A stretch of DNA of 64,000 bases from Micrococcus terreus (GCF_900116905.1 NZ_FPCG01000001.1:62001-126000); one strand, 5' to 3'; positions 40,621 through 49,320 are shown, numbered from the stretch's first letter. Numbers and translations: made by a program. Notes: a model not told the origin generated them from the sequence alone.

Positions 40621-40757
40621 GTGATCCTCCGGGTCGACGACGGTCTACGGTGGTCGAGCGTCCACCAGGGCATGCGGCTCTCCCCATGGACGTGTCGAGT
40701 ATAGAGAGTGGACCACGCCCGGCGGCGCCGATGGCGAGGCCGTGACGCGCCCGGTGG

Positions 40758-40763
40758 CAGACT
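40758..40763 (+). promoter_or_regulatory. -10-like element before the membrane-protein gene at 40771
   Basis: CAGACT, 7 nt before a GTG start; weaker than the TA-starting boxes. Confidence 0.35.
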
Positions 40764-40770
40764 GGTCGGC

Positions 40771-41538
40771 GTGAGACATCCCCTGACTGCCCTCGTGGCC
40801 TGTGCCGCTGCCGTGGTGCTCGGGGCCTGCAGTGCTGTGGGCACGGTGGCCACTGCGGCCGGCGTGAGCCTGGTGATCCTGATCGCCGCGCTGGGCTGGC
40901 CTCAGCTGCTGGGCGCCCCGGCGCGCACGTCCCTGACGATCGTGTTGGCGGCCACCGGCCTGCTGGCCACCTGGGCCGTGGTCATCTGGCCTCTGGAGGA
41001 CGGCGGGCGTCCGGTCCTGCTCGAGCCGATCGCCGTCTGCATCGCGCTGGGGGCGATGGCCGCCTTCATGGTCCAGTTGATCCGCGGTCACGGTCGGCCC
41101 CAGCGCCTGGAGTCCACGGCGGGGACCATCACCGGAGTGGCGGGGATCGCCTCGGCGGCCGGATGGACCGCCCTGGCCCGCTGGCAGGAGCTGACCGACG
41201 GTGCCGCCGGCGCCCTCCAGCTCTCCTTGGCAGCGTCACTGGGTCTGGCCGCACTCTGCGCCCTGCTGCCCGGCGCCCGTCTGCTCGGTCGAGTCCTGGG
41301 GCTGCTGCTGGCCGCCGCTGCGCCGTTCGTCCTGGTCCAGCTCCTCCCCGACTTTCCGCTGTGGTCTGCCGTCGTCGGCGGCACCCTGGCCGGCCTGGTG
41401 ACCGTGCTGACCGGCTCCCTCGTCTCCAGCGAGACCCGCCGGCCGGCCGGACTGCGCGCCTCGCTGGCCCTGGGAGTGGCGCCGGTGGCCCTGACGGGAC
41501 TGCTCGCGTACGTTGTCCTGAGGATCATGACGGTCTGA
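40771..41538 (+). CDS. Multi-pass membrane protein, unknown function
   Basis: A 255-residue protein with about seven hydrophobic helices (residues 5-24, 30-46, 54-72, 82-102, 122-138, 150-172, 178-240 region). It has no ATP-binding or transporter motif. VVLGACS near the N-terminus looks like a lipobox, but the preceding sequence is a full membrane helix and the rest is polytopic, so lipoprotein processing is unlikely. The GTG at 40771 is preferred over one 21 codons upstream, since the upstream residues are an Arg-rich shadow. Divergent from glnR. The next gene starts 27 nt downstream. Confidence 0.7.
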   Translation: MRHPLTALVACAAAVVLGACSAVGTVATAAGVSLVILIAALGWPQLLGAPARTSLTIVLAATGLLATWAVVIWPLEDGGRPVLLEPIAVCIALGAMAAFMVQLIRGHGRPQRLESTAGTITGVAGIASAAGWTALARWQELTDGAAGALQLSLAASLGLAALCALLPGARLLGRVLGLLLAAAAPFVLVQLLPDFPLWSAVVGGTLAGLVTVLTGSLVSSETRRPAGLRASLALGVAPVALTGLLAYVVLRIMTV

Positions 41539-41565
41539 CCGTCACCGAACGAACGGAGACCTCCG

Positions 41566-41940
41566 ATGAGTGATCAGCCAGTCCAGCCCGGCCAGCAGAT
41601 GGCCGATGACGTCTTCAACGCCGAGCTCGAAGAGGGCGGGGAATCGGCCCTGGAGCGGGCCGGCCGCTTCGCCACCGGTGTCCTGACCTCCGCGCTGGGA
41701 GGCTCCGGGGCTGCTGTGGTCGGCGCCGCCGTGGTGGTGCGCCGTCGCGCGGACGAGGAGGAGGTGCTGCGGATCGATGTGCCGGACGCCGAGTCCGGGG
41801 ACCAGATCCTGCAGGCCATGCGCGAGGATCTGCGCACCTACCCGGCCGAGGAGTTCGTCACCGCCTGGGTGGAGCGGGACAGCACCCGTCATGGACGTCA
41901 CTCAGCGGGCGGCGCCGATCACGGCACCCGGCTGGAGTAG
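41566..41940 (+). CDS. Hypothetical acidic protein
   Basis: A 124-residue protein of unknown function. One Gly/Ala/Val-rich hydrophobic stretch lies at about 38-58 (TSALGGSGAAVVGAAVVV), ending in RRRADEEE, and could be a single membrane or amphipathic segment. A DUF-like alpha/beta part (EVLRIDVPDAESGDQILQ) and a charged tail follow. GGAGA lies about 8 nt before the ATG. Its stop codon TAG is also the first half of the -10 TAGGAT of the following tiny gene. Confidence 0.6.
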   Translation: MSDQPVQPGQQMADDVFNAELEEGGESALERAGRFATGVLTSALGGSGAAVVGAAVVVRRRADEEEVLRIDVPDAESGDQILQAMREDLRTYPAEEFVTAWVERDSTRHGRHSAGGADHGTRLE

Positions 41941-41943
41941 GAT
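41938..41943 (+). promoter_or_regulatory. -10 element of the 37-aa membrane protein gene
   Basis: TAGGAT, sharing the stop codon of the previous gene, 6 nt before the ATG at 41950. Confidence 0.5.
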
Positions 41944-41949
41944 CGAGAC

Positions 41950-42063
41950 ATGTCGATTCTTGCGCTTGAGATCTTCTTCATCGCCCTGCTCGTGCTCGCC
42001 GGACTGGCCATGGCCGGGTTCGCCGCGCTCGTGATCTCCGGACTGTACAAGGGCCAGAAGTAA
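41950..42063 (+). CDS. Tiny membrane protein, 37 aa
   Basis: A leaderless-type start (TAGGAT plus 6 nt) opens a 37-codon frame ending in TAA. The product is one hydrophobic helix (SILALEIFFIALLVLAGLAM, then AGFAALVISGLY) with the basic tail KGQK. Third positions are almost all G/C. It ends 6 nt before the nitrobindin-like gene, so both share a transcript. Similar tiny proteins sit before FABP-like genes in related Micrococcaceae as far as I recall; the function is unknown. Confidence 0.65.
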   Translation: MSILALEIFFIALLVLAGLAMAGFAALVISGLYKGQK

Positions 42064-42069
42064 GCAGCT

Positions 42070-42720
42070 GTGCCCACTGAACTCCCGTACGACCTCACTC
42101 CCGAGCTCGCACCCCTCTCCTGGCTGATCGGTGCCTGGGAGGGACAGGGCCGTCTGGGCTCCGGTGAGGACGACAGCGAGATCTTCTACCAGCGGGTGGA
42201 CTTCACCGAGCACGGGCTGCCGTTCCTGGAGTACCGCGCCGAGTCCTGGCTGTGCGAGGCCGATGGCACCTTCCTGCGTCCGCTGACCGTGGAGAGCGGC
42301 TTCTGGGCGCTGGACCGTGACCGTCGAGACGGCGACCTGGGGCCGGGCATGCGCCCAGCCGATGTGGTCCCGGCCTTCCGCTCCGCCGAGGACGTGGAGC
42401 AGCTGCGCCGGGAGGACAACTCCTTCCCCATCACCGCCACGATCACCCACCCGGGCTCCATCTCCGAGCTCTACTACGGTGTGATCCGTGGACCCCAGGG
42501 CCAGCTGGTGACCGACTCCGTGCTCAAGGGCTCCGCCGCCGGGCCCTATGAGACCGCTCAGCGGATCTTCGGCATGGTCAACACCCAGCTGTTCTGGCGC
42601 TGGGACGTCACCGTGGGCGGAGAGGAGTCCCCGCACGCCTCCGCCATCCTGGACCGCATGCCCGATCCCTCCCAAGGTCGGCTGGCACCGGGGGCACCCC
42701 GGGAGCCCGGCCGTGGCTGA
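42070..42720 (+). CDS. Nitrobindin-like heme-binding beta-barrel (FABP family)
   Basis: A 216-residue protein of the actinobacterial FABP/nitrobindin family, a small beta-barrel that binds heme and isomerises peroxynitrite. The GxWxGxG-type motif GAWEGQGR is near residues 20-27, and the His in SPHASAILDRM near the C-terminus is the candidate heme ligand. It is longer than nitrobindin owing to an insertion at about 85-125. GTG start, 6 nt after the tiny membrane gene; it overlaps the YgfZ-like gene by 8 nt. This pairing with YgfZ is frequent in actinobacteria. Heme binding is inferred. Confidence 0.8.
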   Translation: MPTELPYDLTPELAPLSWLIGAWEGQGRLGSGEDDSEIFYQRVDFTEHGLPFLEYRAESWLCEADGTFLRPLTVESGFWALDRDRRDGDLGPGMRPADVVPAFRSAEDVEQLRREDNSFPITATITHPGSISELYYGVIRGPQGQLVTDSVLKGSAAGPYETAQRIFGMVNTQLFWRWDVTVGGEESPHASAILDRMPDPSQGRLAPGAPREPGRG

Positions 42721-43912
42721 GCCCGGCCAGACCGAGCCCACGCCGCGCCGGTCCCCGCTGTTGAGCGGTCCCGATTCGATCCACGGAGCCGTGGCTGGCG
42801 GGGGACCCGACGCCGGGGTGGCCGCCCACTATGGACAGCCCGCCGCCGAGCAGCGTGCCCTGGACGAGGGCCGGGCGATCGTGGACCTCTCCCACCGTGC
42901 CGTGCTCTCGGTGTCCGGGCCGGACCGGCTGAGCTGGCTGGACACCCTCAGCTCCCAGCGCCTGGCTGACGCCCCTGCAGGCACCAGCACCCAGACCCTG
43001 TTCCTGGACGTGCAGGGACGCATCGAGTTCGACGTCCAGGTGCTTGAGGACGGTGCGGCCACCTGGCTGATCACCGAGGGAGAGCGGGGCCCGGCCCTGG
43101 TGGACTGGCTGGTCTCCATGCGCTTCGCCCACCAGGTCACCCTGCGCGACCACACCGGCACCGTGGCCGTGGTGGGCGCCACCGCCGCCGTGCCCGGCTG
43201 GGAGGACCGCACGGTCTGGATCGACCCCTGGCCGCACATCGCCGAAGGCGGCTACCCCTACTCAGCTGAGGCCGACCCGTCCCGCCACCCGGCGGCTGAC
43301 TGGACCTGGCGGGAGTACCTGGTCACCCTGACCGACCTGCAGCAGACCGCCGCCCGGCTCGGCGCCGGGGAGCTCGCCGAGTGGCGGCTCGCCGGGACCA
43401 TGGCCAGCGAGGCACTGCGGATCGCCGCCGCTCGCCCTCGTCAGGGCCGGGAGATGGATGACCGCACCATCCCGCATGAGCTGGATCTGCTGCGCACCGC
43501 CGTCCACCTGACCAAGGGCTGCTACCGCGGCCAGGAGACGGTGGCCCGCGTGCACAACTTGGGGCGTCCGCCCCGCCGGCTGGTGCTGCTGCACCTGGAC
43601 GGTTCTGGGCACACCCTGCCTCAGCCCGGCTCCGACCTGATCCTGCGCCCGTCCGGTCAGTCTGATGCGCCGGAGTTGGAGAAGGCCCGCCCGGTCGGTC
43701 GCCTGACCTCGGTGGCCCTGCACCACGAGATGGGCCCGATCGCCCTGGGCGTGCTCAAGCGCAACGTGGACCCCACAGCCGAGCTGCTGGTGCGGGACAC
43801 CGCCACCGGCGAGCGCACCGAGTACACGGCAGCAGCCCAGGAGGTGGTGGTCTCCCCGGACTCCGGGCAGGTGGTCGGCCGTCCCGCCGGACTGCTGCGC
43901 GGTCCCCGCTGA
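42713..43912 (+). CDS. ygfZ: Folate-binding YgfZ-like protein (Fe-S cluster/tRNA modification)
   Basis: A 399-residue member of the GcvT-related YgfZ/CAF17 family, which helps iron-sulfur enzymes with tetrahydrofolate. The signature KGCYRGQETVARVHN is near residues 264-278, and the N-terminal GcvT fold shows VDLSHRAVLSVSGPDRL. The GcvT catalytic Asp region is not matched by a glycine-cleavage context, so it is not the aminomethyltransferase. The GTG at 42713 overlaps the previous gene by 8 nt; GGGAG lies ahead. Confidence 0.9.
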   Translation: MAEPGQTEPTPRRSPLLSGPDSIHGAVAGGGPDAGVAAHYGQPAAEQRALDEGRAIVDLSHRAVLSVSGPDRLSWLDTLSSQRLADAPAGTSTQTLFLDVQGRIEFDVQVLEDGAATWLITEGERGPALVDWLVSMRFAHQVTLRDHTGTVAVVGATAAVPGWEDRTVWIDPWPHIAEGGYPYSAEADPSRHPAADWTWREYLVTLTDLQQTAARLGAGELAEWRLAGTMASEALRIAAARPRQGREMDDRTIPHELDLLRTAVHLTKGCYRGQETVARVHNLGRPPRRLVLLHLDGSGHTLPQPGSDLILRPSGQSDAPELEKARPVGRLTSVALHHEMGPIALGVLKRNVDPTAELLVRDTATGERTEYTAAAQEVVVSPDSGQVVGRPAGLLRGPR

Positions 43913-43947
43913 GCCTGCCCCGTACGCGCAGAGCGCACCTGCGGGTC

Positions 43948-44772
43948 CTACGGCTCGAAGACCACCGTGGTCTGGGACCCGGCCAGCTCGAAGCCCAGCG
44001 TGTCCGCCAGATGCTGTGAGGCCCGGTGTCCCATCCGCGCTCGCCACTGGGGGATCAGCCCCTCGGTGAACGCCTCCTCCATCGCCACGCCGGCCGCATA
44101 GGCGCCCAGGCCCAGGCGGCGCACATCCGGACGGACCAGCACGCTCACCTGCCCGATCAGCCCCTGCCACTCCTCGTATCCTGACCCGGCCACCGGGTCA
44201 GCCGAGCCCTGCAGGTCATCCTGTGCGCCGTCGTCGGGAACGAGGGTGAAGGTGGAGTCCAGGCCGCTCAGGCCCGCCTCAGCCACATCATCGGCCGGGC
44301 ACAGCGACTCCAACTGCGCAGCGTGGTCCGTCTCATAGGACACCGCCAGGGTCTCCGAGCGGTCCATCTGCGGGACGCCGTCCGCGTAGTACAGCGCGGC
44401 CTCGCCCAGCGAGCGGACCCGGTGGGAGGCGCCCAGCCGGATGAAGGTGGACTCCAGCGCCAGCACCTCGTCGTCCACGTCCCGCGCGGCGTCCAGCAGC
44501 CACCGCGGCCCGTAGAGGACCGAGGCGCCGTAGAGCCGGACGAAGGTGGCCACCTGCTCGTCCTCGCGTCCGGCCCGGCGGGCCTCGCCCTCCGCAGGGC
44601 GTCCCGACGGCGGCCCCTCACCATCCGTGGGCACCTCCAGGCGCGCTGGGCGCGAGGACCCGGCGGAGGAGCCGGCGGCACCGATCAGGCCGGTCAGGGA
44701 GTCGTCGGGCAGACCGAGGATGCGTGACCAGGCCAGGGCGACGATCTGGCGGGTGTGGGAGTCCAGGGGCAT
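43948..44772 (-). CDS. GNAT-family acetyltransferase
   Basis: A 274-residue protein. The C-terminal part has acetyltransferase features: the strand EEWQGLIGQVSVLVRPDVRR with an acetyl-CoA loop RRLGLGAYAAGVA near residues 212-224, then ASQHLADTLGFELAGSQT. The N-terminal half contains a 35-residue Pro/Gly/Glu-rich insertion (about 25-65). ATG 5 nt after pfkA on the same strand, so it is cotranscribed. Substrate unknown. An exact copy of the 14-mer repeat encodes VPDDG in the middle. Confidence 0.8.
   Translation of the reverse strand: MPLDSHTRQIVALAWSRILGLPDDSLTGLIGAAGSSAGSSRPARLEVPTDGEGPPSGRPAEGEARRAGREDEQVATFVRLYGASVLYGPRWLLDAARDVDDEVLALESTFIRLGASHRVRSLGEAALYYADGVPQMDRSETLAVSYETDHAAQLESLCPADDVAEAGLSGLDSTFTLVPDDGAQDDLQGSADPVAGSGYEEWQGLIGQVSVLVRPDVRRLGLGAYAAGVAMEEAFTEGLIPQWRARMGHRASQHLADTLGFELAGSQTTVVFEP
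44227..44240 (+). repeat. GCCGTCGTCGGGAA repeat, exact
   Basis: Inside the GNAT gene next to pfkA. Confidence 0.7.
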
Positions 44773-44777
44773 GCCGG

Positions 44778-45809
44778 TCAGCGCCCGAAGAGGACTTTGG
44801 CCTCGTCGTAGCGGTGCTGGGGGACCTCCTTGAGCCCGTCCAGCGCCTGGGCCAGGTCCACCTGGACGATCTCGGTGCCGTCCAGGGCCACCATCTGGCC
44901 CCACTTGGACTGATGCACCAGGTCCATGGCGCCCATGCCGAAGCGGGTGGCCAGCACCCGGTCGAAGCCGGTGGGCGCGCCACCGCGCTGGATGTGGCCC
45001 AGCACGGTGTTGCGGGTCTCGATCCCGGTCATCTGCTCGATCTGCTGGGTGACCCACTCGCCGATCCCGCCCAGGCGTGGCCGTCCGGACTCCTCCACGC
45101 CGGCGTCGGCCAGCGGATCGTCCAGGCCCTCGGGGATGAAGCCCTCGGCCACCACCACCAGGGGAGAGCGGCCACGGTCATGCACCTGGCGCACCCAGTC
45201 GCAGACCTCCTCCATGGAGGTGCGCTGCTCGGGGATCAGGATGGCGTGGGCGCCGGCGGCGATCCCCGAGTGCAGGGCGATCCAGCCCACGTGCCGACCC
45301 ATCACCTCGGCCACCATGCAGCGGTGGTGGGAGTCACCGGTGGTGCGCAGCCGGTCCATGGCATCGGTGGCGATGGACACGGCGGTGTCGAAGCCGAAGG
45401 TGTAGTCCGTGGCCTTGAGGTCGTTGTCGATGGTCTTGGGCACGCCCACGATCGGCAGGCCGTCGTCCGCCAGGCGCTTGGCCCCGGCCAGTGTGCCCTC
45501 GCCGCCGATCGCCACCACGGCGTCCAGACCGATCTTCTCGATCATCCCGGCGATGTTCTCCGGGCCGCCCTGCGGGTGGTTGTACGGGTGGGTCCGGGAG
45601 GTGCCCAGGATGGTGCCGCCCGTGCGGGCCAGACCCCGGACCACCTGGCGGGGCAGCTCCTGCCAGTCGCCCTCGATCAGTCCCCTCCAGCCGTCCCGGA
45701 TGCCGACCATCTCGTCGTCGTAGGTCTTGATGCCGTGCAGGACGGCGGAGCGGATGACGGCGTTCAGGCCGGGGCAGTCTCCGCCGCTGGTGAGCAGACC
45801 GACGCGCAT
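44778..45809 (-). CDS. pfkA: 6-phosphofructokinase
   Basis: A 343-residue enzyme of upper glycolysis (fructose-6-phosphate to fructose-1,6-bisphosphate). N-terminal LLTSGGDCPGLNAVIR, catalytic PKTIDNDL with the Asp near residue 128, MGRHVGWIALHSG and GHIQRGGAPT. The phosphoryl-donor sites read GGEGT (Gly at the position that is Asp in PPi enzymes) and PKTIDND (Lys as in PPi enzymes), the mixed combination of the actinobacterial ATP-using group III; ATP is therefore likely. AAAGGAG lies 7 nt before the ATG. Confidence 0.94.
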   Translation of the reverse strand: MRVGLLTSGGDCPGLNAVIRSAVLHGIKTYDDEMVGIRDGWRGLIEGDWQELPRQVVRGLARTGGTILGTSRTHPYNHPQGGPENIAGMIEKIGLDAVVAIGGEGTLAGAKRLADDGLPIVGVPKTIDNDLKATDYTFGFDTAVSIATDAMDRLRTTGDSHHRCMVAEVMGRHVGWIALHSGIAAGAHAILIPEQRTSMEEVCDWVRQVHDRGRSPLVVVAEGFIPEGLDDPLADAGVEESGRPRLGGIGEWVTQQIEQMTGIETRNTVLGHIQRGGAPTGFDRVLATRFGMGAMDLVHQSKWGQMVALDGTEIVQVDLAQALDGLKEVPQHRYDEAKVLFGR

Positions 45810-45878
45810 GAGGGGACTCCTTTCGCAGGGGATGCGGCCGGAGAGCTCCGACCGCTCCCTGCCAGGCTATCGGTTCTC

Positions 45879-46160
45879 TCAGACGCGGTAGGAGCCGGGC
45901 TGTCCCGGACCTCCGCGGCGGCCGCCGTTCAGGGCGCGCTCGAGCGGAATGGACCCGTCCTGCCAGGGCAGCAGCAGCCAGGCGACCAGGTAGGTGGCCA
46001 GCCCGATGAACGGGAACAGGAAGCTGATCAGCACGGCGATGCGCACCACCAACGGATCCCAGCCGAACTTGGCTGCCAGCCCGGCGCAGATGCCGCCGAC
46101 CCAGCGCTTCGGGCCGCGGCGGAAGGGGATGGAACGCAGGCTGCGGTAGATGTTCTCCAT
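45879..46160 (-). CDS. Small PspC-domain membrane protein
   Basis: A 93-residue protein made of little more than a PspC domain: PKRWVGGICAGLAAKFGWDP is followed by the membrane helix ISFLFPFIGLATYLVAWLLL and a charged glycine-rich tail. PspC proteins sense or stabilise the membrane under stress. AGGAGAG lies 7 nt before the ATG. It is the third gene of a minus-strand group (PspC/LiaF-like, small membrane protein, PspC) divergent from a PspC-fused kinase. Confidence 0.88.
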   Translation of the reverse strand: MENIYRSLRSIPFRRGPKRWVGGICAGLAAKFGWDPLVVRIAVLISFLFPFIGLATYLVAWLLLPWQDGSIPLERALNGGRRGGPGQPGSYRV

Positions 46161-46210
46161 GGTCTCTCTCCTGGGGTGTTCGAGGGTGGGGTGGGTGAGT
46201 TCGGGGGATG

Positions 46211-46459
46211 TCAGTCCCGCTGGCGGGCCGCCCCGGCGATCCCGCCGCCGATCAGGGCGATGCCCACCAGGCCGGCCAGGCCGATGCCCATCAGCACCGG
46301 GTCCGGGGTCCAGTCCAGCAGGACCGTGGACAGCGACCACAGCGCGACGAGCAGGGCGATCAGTCCCCAGATCAGGGTGCCGAGGCGCACTCCGGAGCGG
46401 GGCGGGGTGGCCGCGTAGAGGGAATCGTCGGTCGAGGAGTCAGGGGTGGTGTGGCTCAT
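46211..46459 (-). CDS. Small two-helix membrane protein of the PspC cluster
   Basis: An 82-residue protein with helices at about 28-47 (LIWGLIALLVALWSLSTVLL) and 54-75, the second Gly-rich. It lies 11-12 nt after the PspC/LiaF-like gene, so translation may be coupled. The start is either the ATG at 46459 or a GTG three codons upstream; neither has a clear RBS. Unknown function, envelope-related by context. Confidence 0.6.
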   Translation of the reverse strand: MSHTTPDSSTDDSLYAATPPRSGVRLGTLIWGLIALLVALWSLSTVLLDWTPDPVLMGIGLAGLVGIALIGGGIAGAARQRD

Positions 46460-46470
46460 GGTGCGCACGC

Positions 46471-47898
46471 TCAGTTCTGTTCGGTGGGCGTCGAGGAGGT
46501 CGGGACCTGCGAGACCTGGACGTCCACGGTGGCGAAGGCCAGATCGGTGTCCAGGTGCAGGACGGTGTCCCCGGGGGCGTCCGCGATCAGCTGGCGGTCC
46601 AGGTCATGGTTGGCGTTCTCGTAGGTCATGTCTGACCCGGGGGTCGGGTGGGTGATGGTGCTGAAGCCCTGGTCGGTGCTCAGCAGCACGTCCACATCGT
46701 CCGGCACCAGGATGGTCACGGTGGAGAAGTCCACCTCGATCGGCACGGTGAGCTCACCGCCGGGCGGCAGCTCCAGGTCCGTCAGATCGCTCAGGTCGAT
46801 CAGTCCCGTGCTGAACCGCATCTCATAGCCGGACTCGGAGCTGCCCTGCAGCGTTCTGAGCTCGGGATCGAAATGGATCAGGTTGCCGGTGGTCGAGGCG
46901 ATCACCGGCAGGGTCAGGATCGCGGTGGCCACGGTCAGCCCGCCGCCGGTCCTCCCGCGCAGGGCGGCGAACAGCACGCCCAGGGCCATCACGCCCAGGG
47001 CGGTGGCGGAGGCGGTGACCCAGACCAGGCTCCAGGGCACCTCGTAGACCCCCAGGTACTTGAGGAGCCCGACGACGGCCGCGGCCACCAGCGCCAGGCC
47101 CACCACGGCGGCCTGCAGGGATCCCGGCAGAGCGCGAGCCGGGGGCTTCCGCGCCGGGCCCACCGGTGCGGACGGTCGGGAGTGGCCCGCCTCGCCATAG
47201 GGGTCGGGCACCGTGGGGGGAGCGACGGTCTGCTGGCTCATGGGGTCCTCTGTCTCATGGAGTGCCGAGGGAACGGCAGGATCGGTCTCGGCATGCCCGG
47301 CAGGTCGCTGTGCCGCCGTGGAGCCGGAACCGGACGGGGCCGTCGTCGTGTCCGCGCTGCCGTACCAGTCGGTACGGCTGGGGGCCAGGTGGACGGTGGG
47401 TGCCGGAGCTGCCGGCGGGGTGCGCGGCGCAGGACCGGCAGATCCGGAGGGAAGCTGACGGGGGCGGTCGCGGCGGGCGATCACCATCCAGATGAACAGG
47501 CCGATCAGCACGGCCCCAGCCACCGAGCCCGGTCCGCGCCAGGCCCCGCGGTCACTGGTGGCGAAGAGCAGGTCCTGGGCGCCCAGCACGGTGAGGATCA
47601 CCGCACCGGTCATCCCGGCGGTCCAGCGGCCGGCGCCGGCCTCGCGCAGGTGGATGCGGCCGTCCGGCTCGGGCAGCAGCAGCCAGCACAGGCCGTAGAA
47701 CAGCACGGCCACCCCGATCGTCAGGAAGCAGGCGACCACGAACACGGCACGGGCCAGCGTCCGGTCGATCTCCAGACGGTCGGCGATCCCGGACACCACG
47801 CCGCCGAACCAGCGCTCAGGGGACCGGACGGTCTGCAGGGAGCGGATCCAGCCGTAGAAGCCGGGGTCGGGGGAGCGGTGCTCGAGGTTCGAGGTCAT
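46471..47898 (-). CDS. PspC- and LiaF-like membrane protein
   Basis: A 475-residue protein. The N-terminal PspC domain (about 25-85) reads SPERWFGGVVSGIADRLEID plus one helix. More helices lie at about 95-145, followed by a long Pro/Ala/Thr-rich linker (150-255), four helices at about 265-345 and a C-terminal beta-rich domain (about 350-475) with repeats of VDFSTVTILVPDDVDV type, as in LiaF/toast-rack proteins. LiaF-type proteins hold a partner kinase inactive until envelope stress. The ATG at 47898 lies 135 bp from the divergent PspC-kinase start; GGAAGG is upstream. Confidence 0.82.
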   Translation of the reverse strand: MTSNLEHRSPDPGFYGWIRSLQTVRSPERWFGGVVSGIADRLEIDRTLARAVFVVACFLTIGVAVLFYGLCWLLLPEPDGRIHLREAGAGRWTAGMTGAVILTVLGAQDLLFATSDRGAWRGPGSVAGAVLIGLFIWMVIARRDRPRQLPSGSAGPAPRTPPAAPAPTVHLAPSRTDWYGSADTTTAPSGSGSTAAQRPAGHAETDPAVPSALHETEDPMSQQTVAPPTVPDPYGEAGHSRPSAPVGPARKPPARALPGSLQAAVVGLALVAAAVVGLLKYLGVYEVPWSLVWVTASATALGVMALGVLFAALRGRTGGGLTVATAILTLPVIASTTGNLIHFDPELRTLQGSSESGYEMRFSTGLIDLSDLTDLELPPGGELTVPIEVDFSTVTILVPDDVDVLLSTDQGFSTITHPTPGSDMTYENANHDLDRQLIADAPGDTVLHLDTDLAFATVDVQVSQVPTSSTPTEQN

Positions 47899-48021
47899 GG
47901 CTCCAGCCTTCCGGACCGGAGGCCCAGGCGGTATCCGGATTGACCCGGAGGCGACCCTGAGTGGTCCCGGAGCCAGCCCGGGATCACTCCGGATCCGCAC
48001 CCAGACGGCACAGCACTGGGG

Positions 48022-48027
48022 CAGGAT
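48022..48027 (+). promoter_or_regulatory. -10-like element of the PspC-kinase gene
   Basis: CAGGAT, 6 nt before the ATG at 48034. Confidence 0.35.
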
Positions 48028-48033
48028 GGACCC

Positions 48034-49320
48034 ATGACCGCCCCGCTGACCCGCGCTGTGCACGGCCGTGCTGTGGCCGGAGTCTGCGCCGGACTGGCTG
48101 GGCACCTGAGCCTGCCCGTGACCTGGGTGCGCGTGGGCCTGGTGGTGCTGAGCCTGATGGGCGGGGCCGGGCTGGTCTTCTACGCCTGGCTGTGGATCTT
48201 CCTGCCCTCCGAGCATGAGGACGCCGTGGTGACCGCGGAACGGGTCCGCGGTGCCGCCGTGCCGCTGCCGCCCTCTGAGCCTGGTGGTCCGTCCTCACCC
48301 GGCCTCACCGGGGAGGTGAGCGTGGGCGCCGAGGATGCGCTGCGTCGTCGGGCCCTGTGGAATGGCTGGCAGGTGATCGTGGGTGTGGTGGTCCTGGCGA
48401 TCGCCGTGGTGCTGGGCCTGCAGACGGCCGGCATCCCGGTGTCCTGGGGGATCGTGGGCCCGGGCGGCGTGGTGCTGTTGGGCATGGCCGTGGCCTGGCT
48501 CCAGCTGGACTCGCTGCGGGGGGCCTCACGGCGGGGAAGGGTGGTCTCCGTGCTCCAGGTGGTCCTGGGGCTGCTGCTGGTGCTCGGCGGTGTCCTGGCG
48601 CTGGCCTCCGGATTCGTGGGGATGGAGGAGCTCTGGCTGGGACTGTTCGTGGCCGTGGCGGTGCTCGTGGGGCTGCTGCTGGTGGCCGCACCCTGGGCAC
48701 TGAAGGCCTGGCGAGACCACATGGCGGAGCGCACCGCCCTGGCCGCCCAGACCGAGCGTGCGGAGATGGCGGCCCATCTGCACGACTCCGTGCTGCAGAG
48801 CCTGGCCCTGATCCAGAAGAACGCCGAGGACCCCGCCCGCGTGGCCCGCTACGCCCGCGCCCAGGAGCGGGAGCTGCGGCAGTACCTCTACCAGGACCCG
48901 AGCCGACCCACCGGGACCCTGGGAGATCGCCTCGAAGAGCTCGCCGAGACCCTGGAGGAGCGCCACGGCCACTCGATCGAGGTGGTCACCGTGGGCACCG
49001 CCCAGGGCGCCTGGCTGGACCCGCTGCTGCAGGCCGCCCAGGAGGCCATGCGCAATGGGGTCCGTCACGCGGGGCCCGTGCGTGTCTACGCCGAGGCCGG
49101 ACCGGACGGCGCCGAGGTGTTCGTGCGTGACCGCGGCACCGGGTTCGACCTGGACGCCGTGCCCGCCGACCGGCTGGGGGTGAGAGAGTCGATCATCGGG
49201 CGGATGCAGCGCTCCGGTGGCACCGCCCAGCTGCGCACCGGGCCGGACGGCACCGAGGTCCGACTCCACCAGCCGCGCCCGGCCCAGCAGTCCCACCCCA
49301 CTGAACAGGACAGGACCTGA
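48034..49320 (+). CDS. PspC-fused NarL-type sensor histidine kinase
   Basis: A 428-residue kinase. Residues about 8-60 are a PspC domain (VAGVCAGLAGHLSLPVTWVR and a helix). Five further membrane helices lie at about 108-222, then a HisKA_3 dimerisation region with the phospho-His in AAHLHDSVLQSLALIQ near residue 250, and an HATPase domain with EAMRNGVRHAG and VRDRGTGFDLD. It probably senses membrane or cell-wall stress with the divergent PspC/LiaF-like protein, and signals to the response regulator that overlaps its stop by one base. Confidence 0.9.
   Translation: MTAPLTRAVHGRAVAGVCAGLAGHLSLPVTWVRVGLVVLSLMGGAGLVFYAWLWIFLPSEHEDAVVTAERVRGAAVPLPPSEPGGPSSPGLTGEVSVGAEDALRRRALWNGWQVIVGVVVLAIAVVLGLQTAGIPVSWGIVGPGGVVLLGMAVAWLQLDSLRGASRRGRVVSVLQVVLGLLLVLGGVLALASGFVGMEELWLGLFVAVAVLVGLLLVAAPWALKAWRDHMAERTALAAQTERAEMAAHLHDSVLQSLALIQKNAEDPARVARYARAQERELRQYLYQDPSRPTGTLGDRLEELAETLEERHGHSIEVVTVGTAQGAWLDPLLQAAQEAMRNGVRHAGPVRVYAEAGPDGAEVFVRDRGTGFDLDAVPADRLGVRESIIGRMQRSGGTAQLRTGPDGTEVRLHQPRPAQQSHPTEQDRT

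Noticed and set aside
40771-40860. Lipoprotein signal (LGAC) at the start of the membrane protein
   Set aside because: The protein continues with six or more membrane helices, so processing as a lipoprotein is unlikely.
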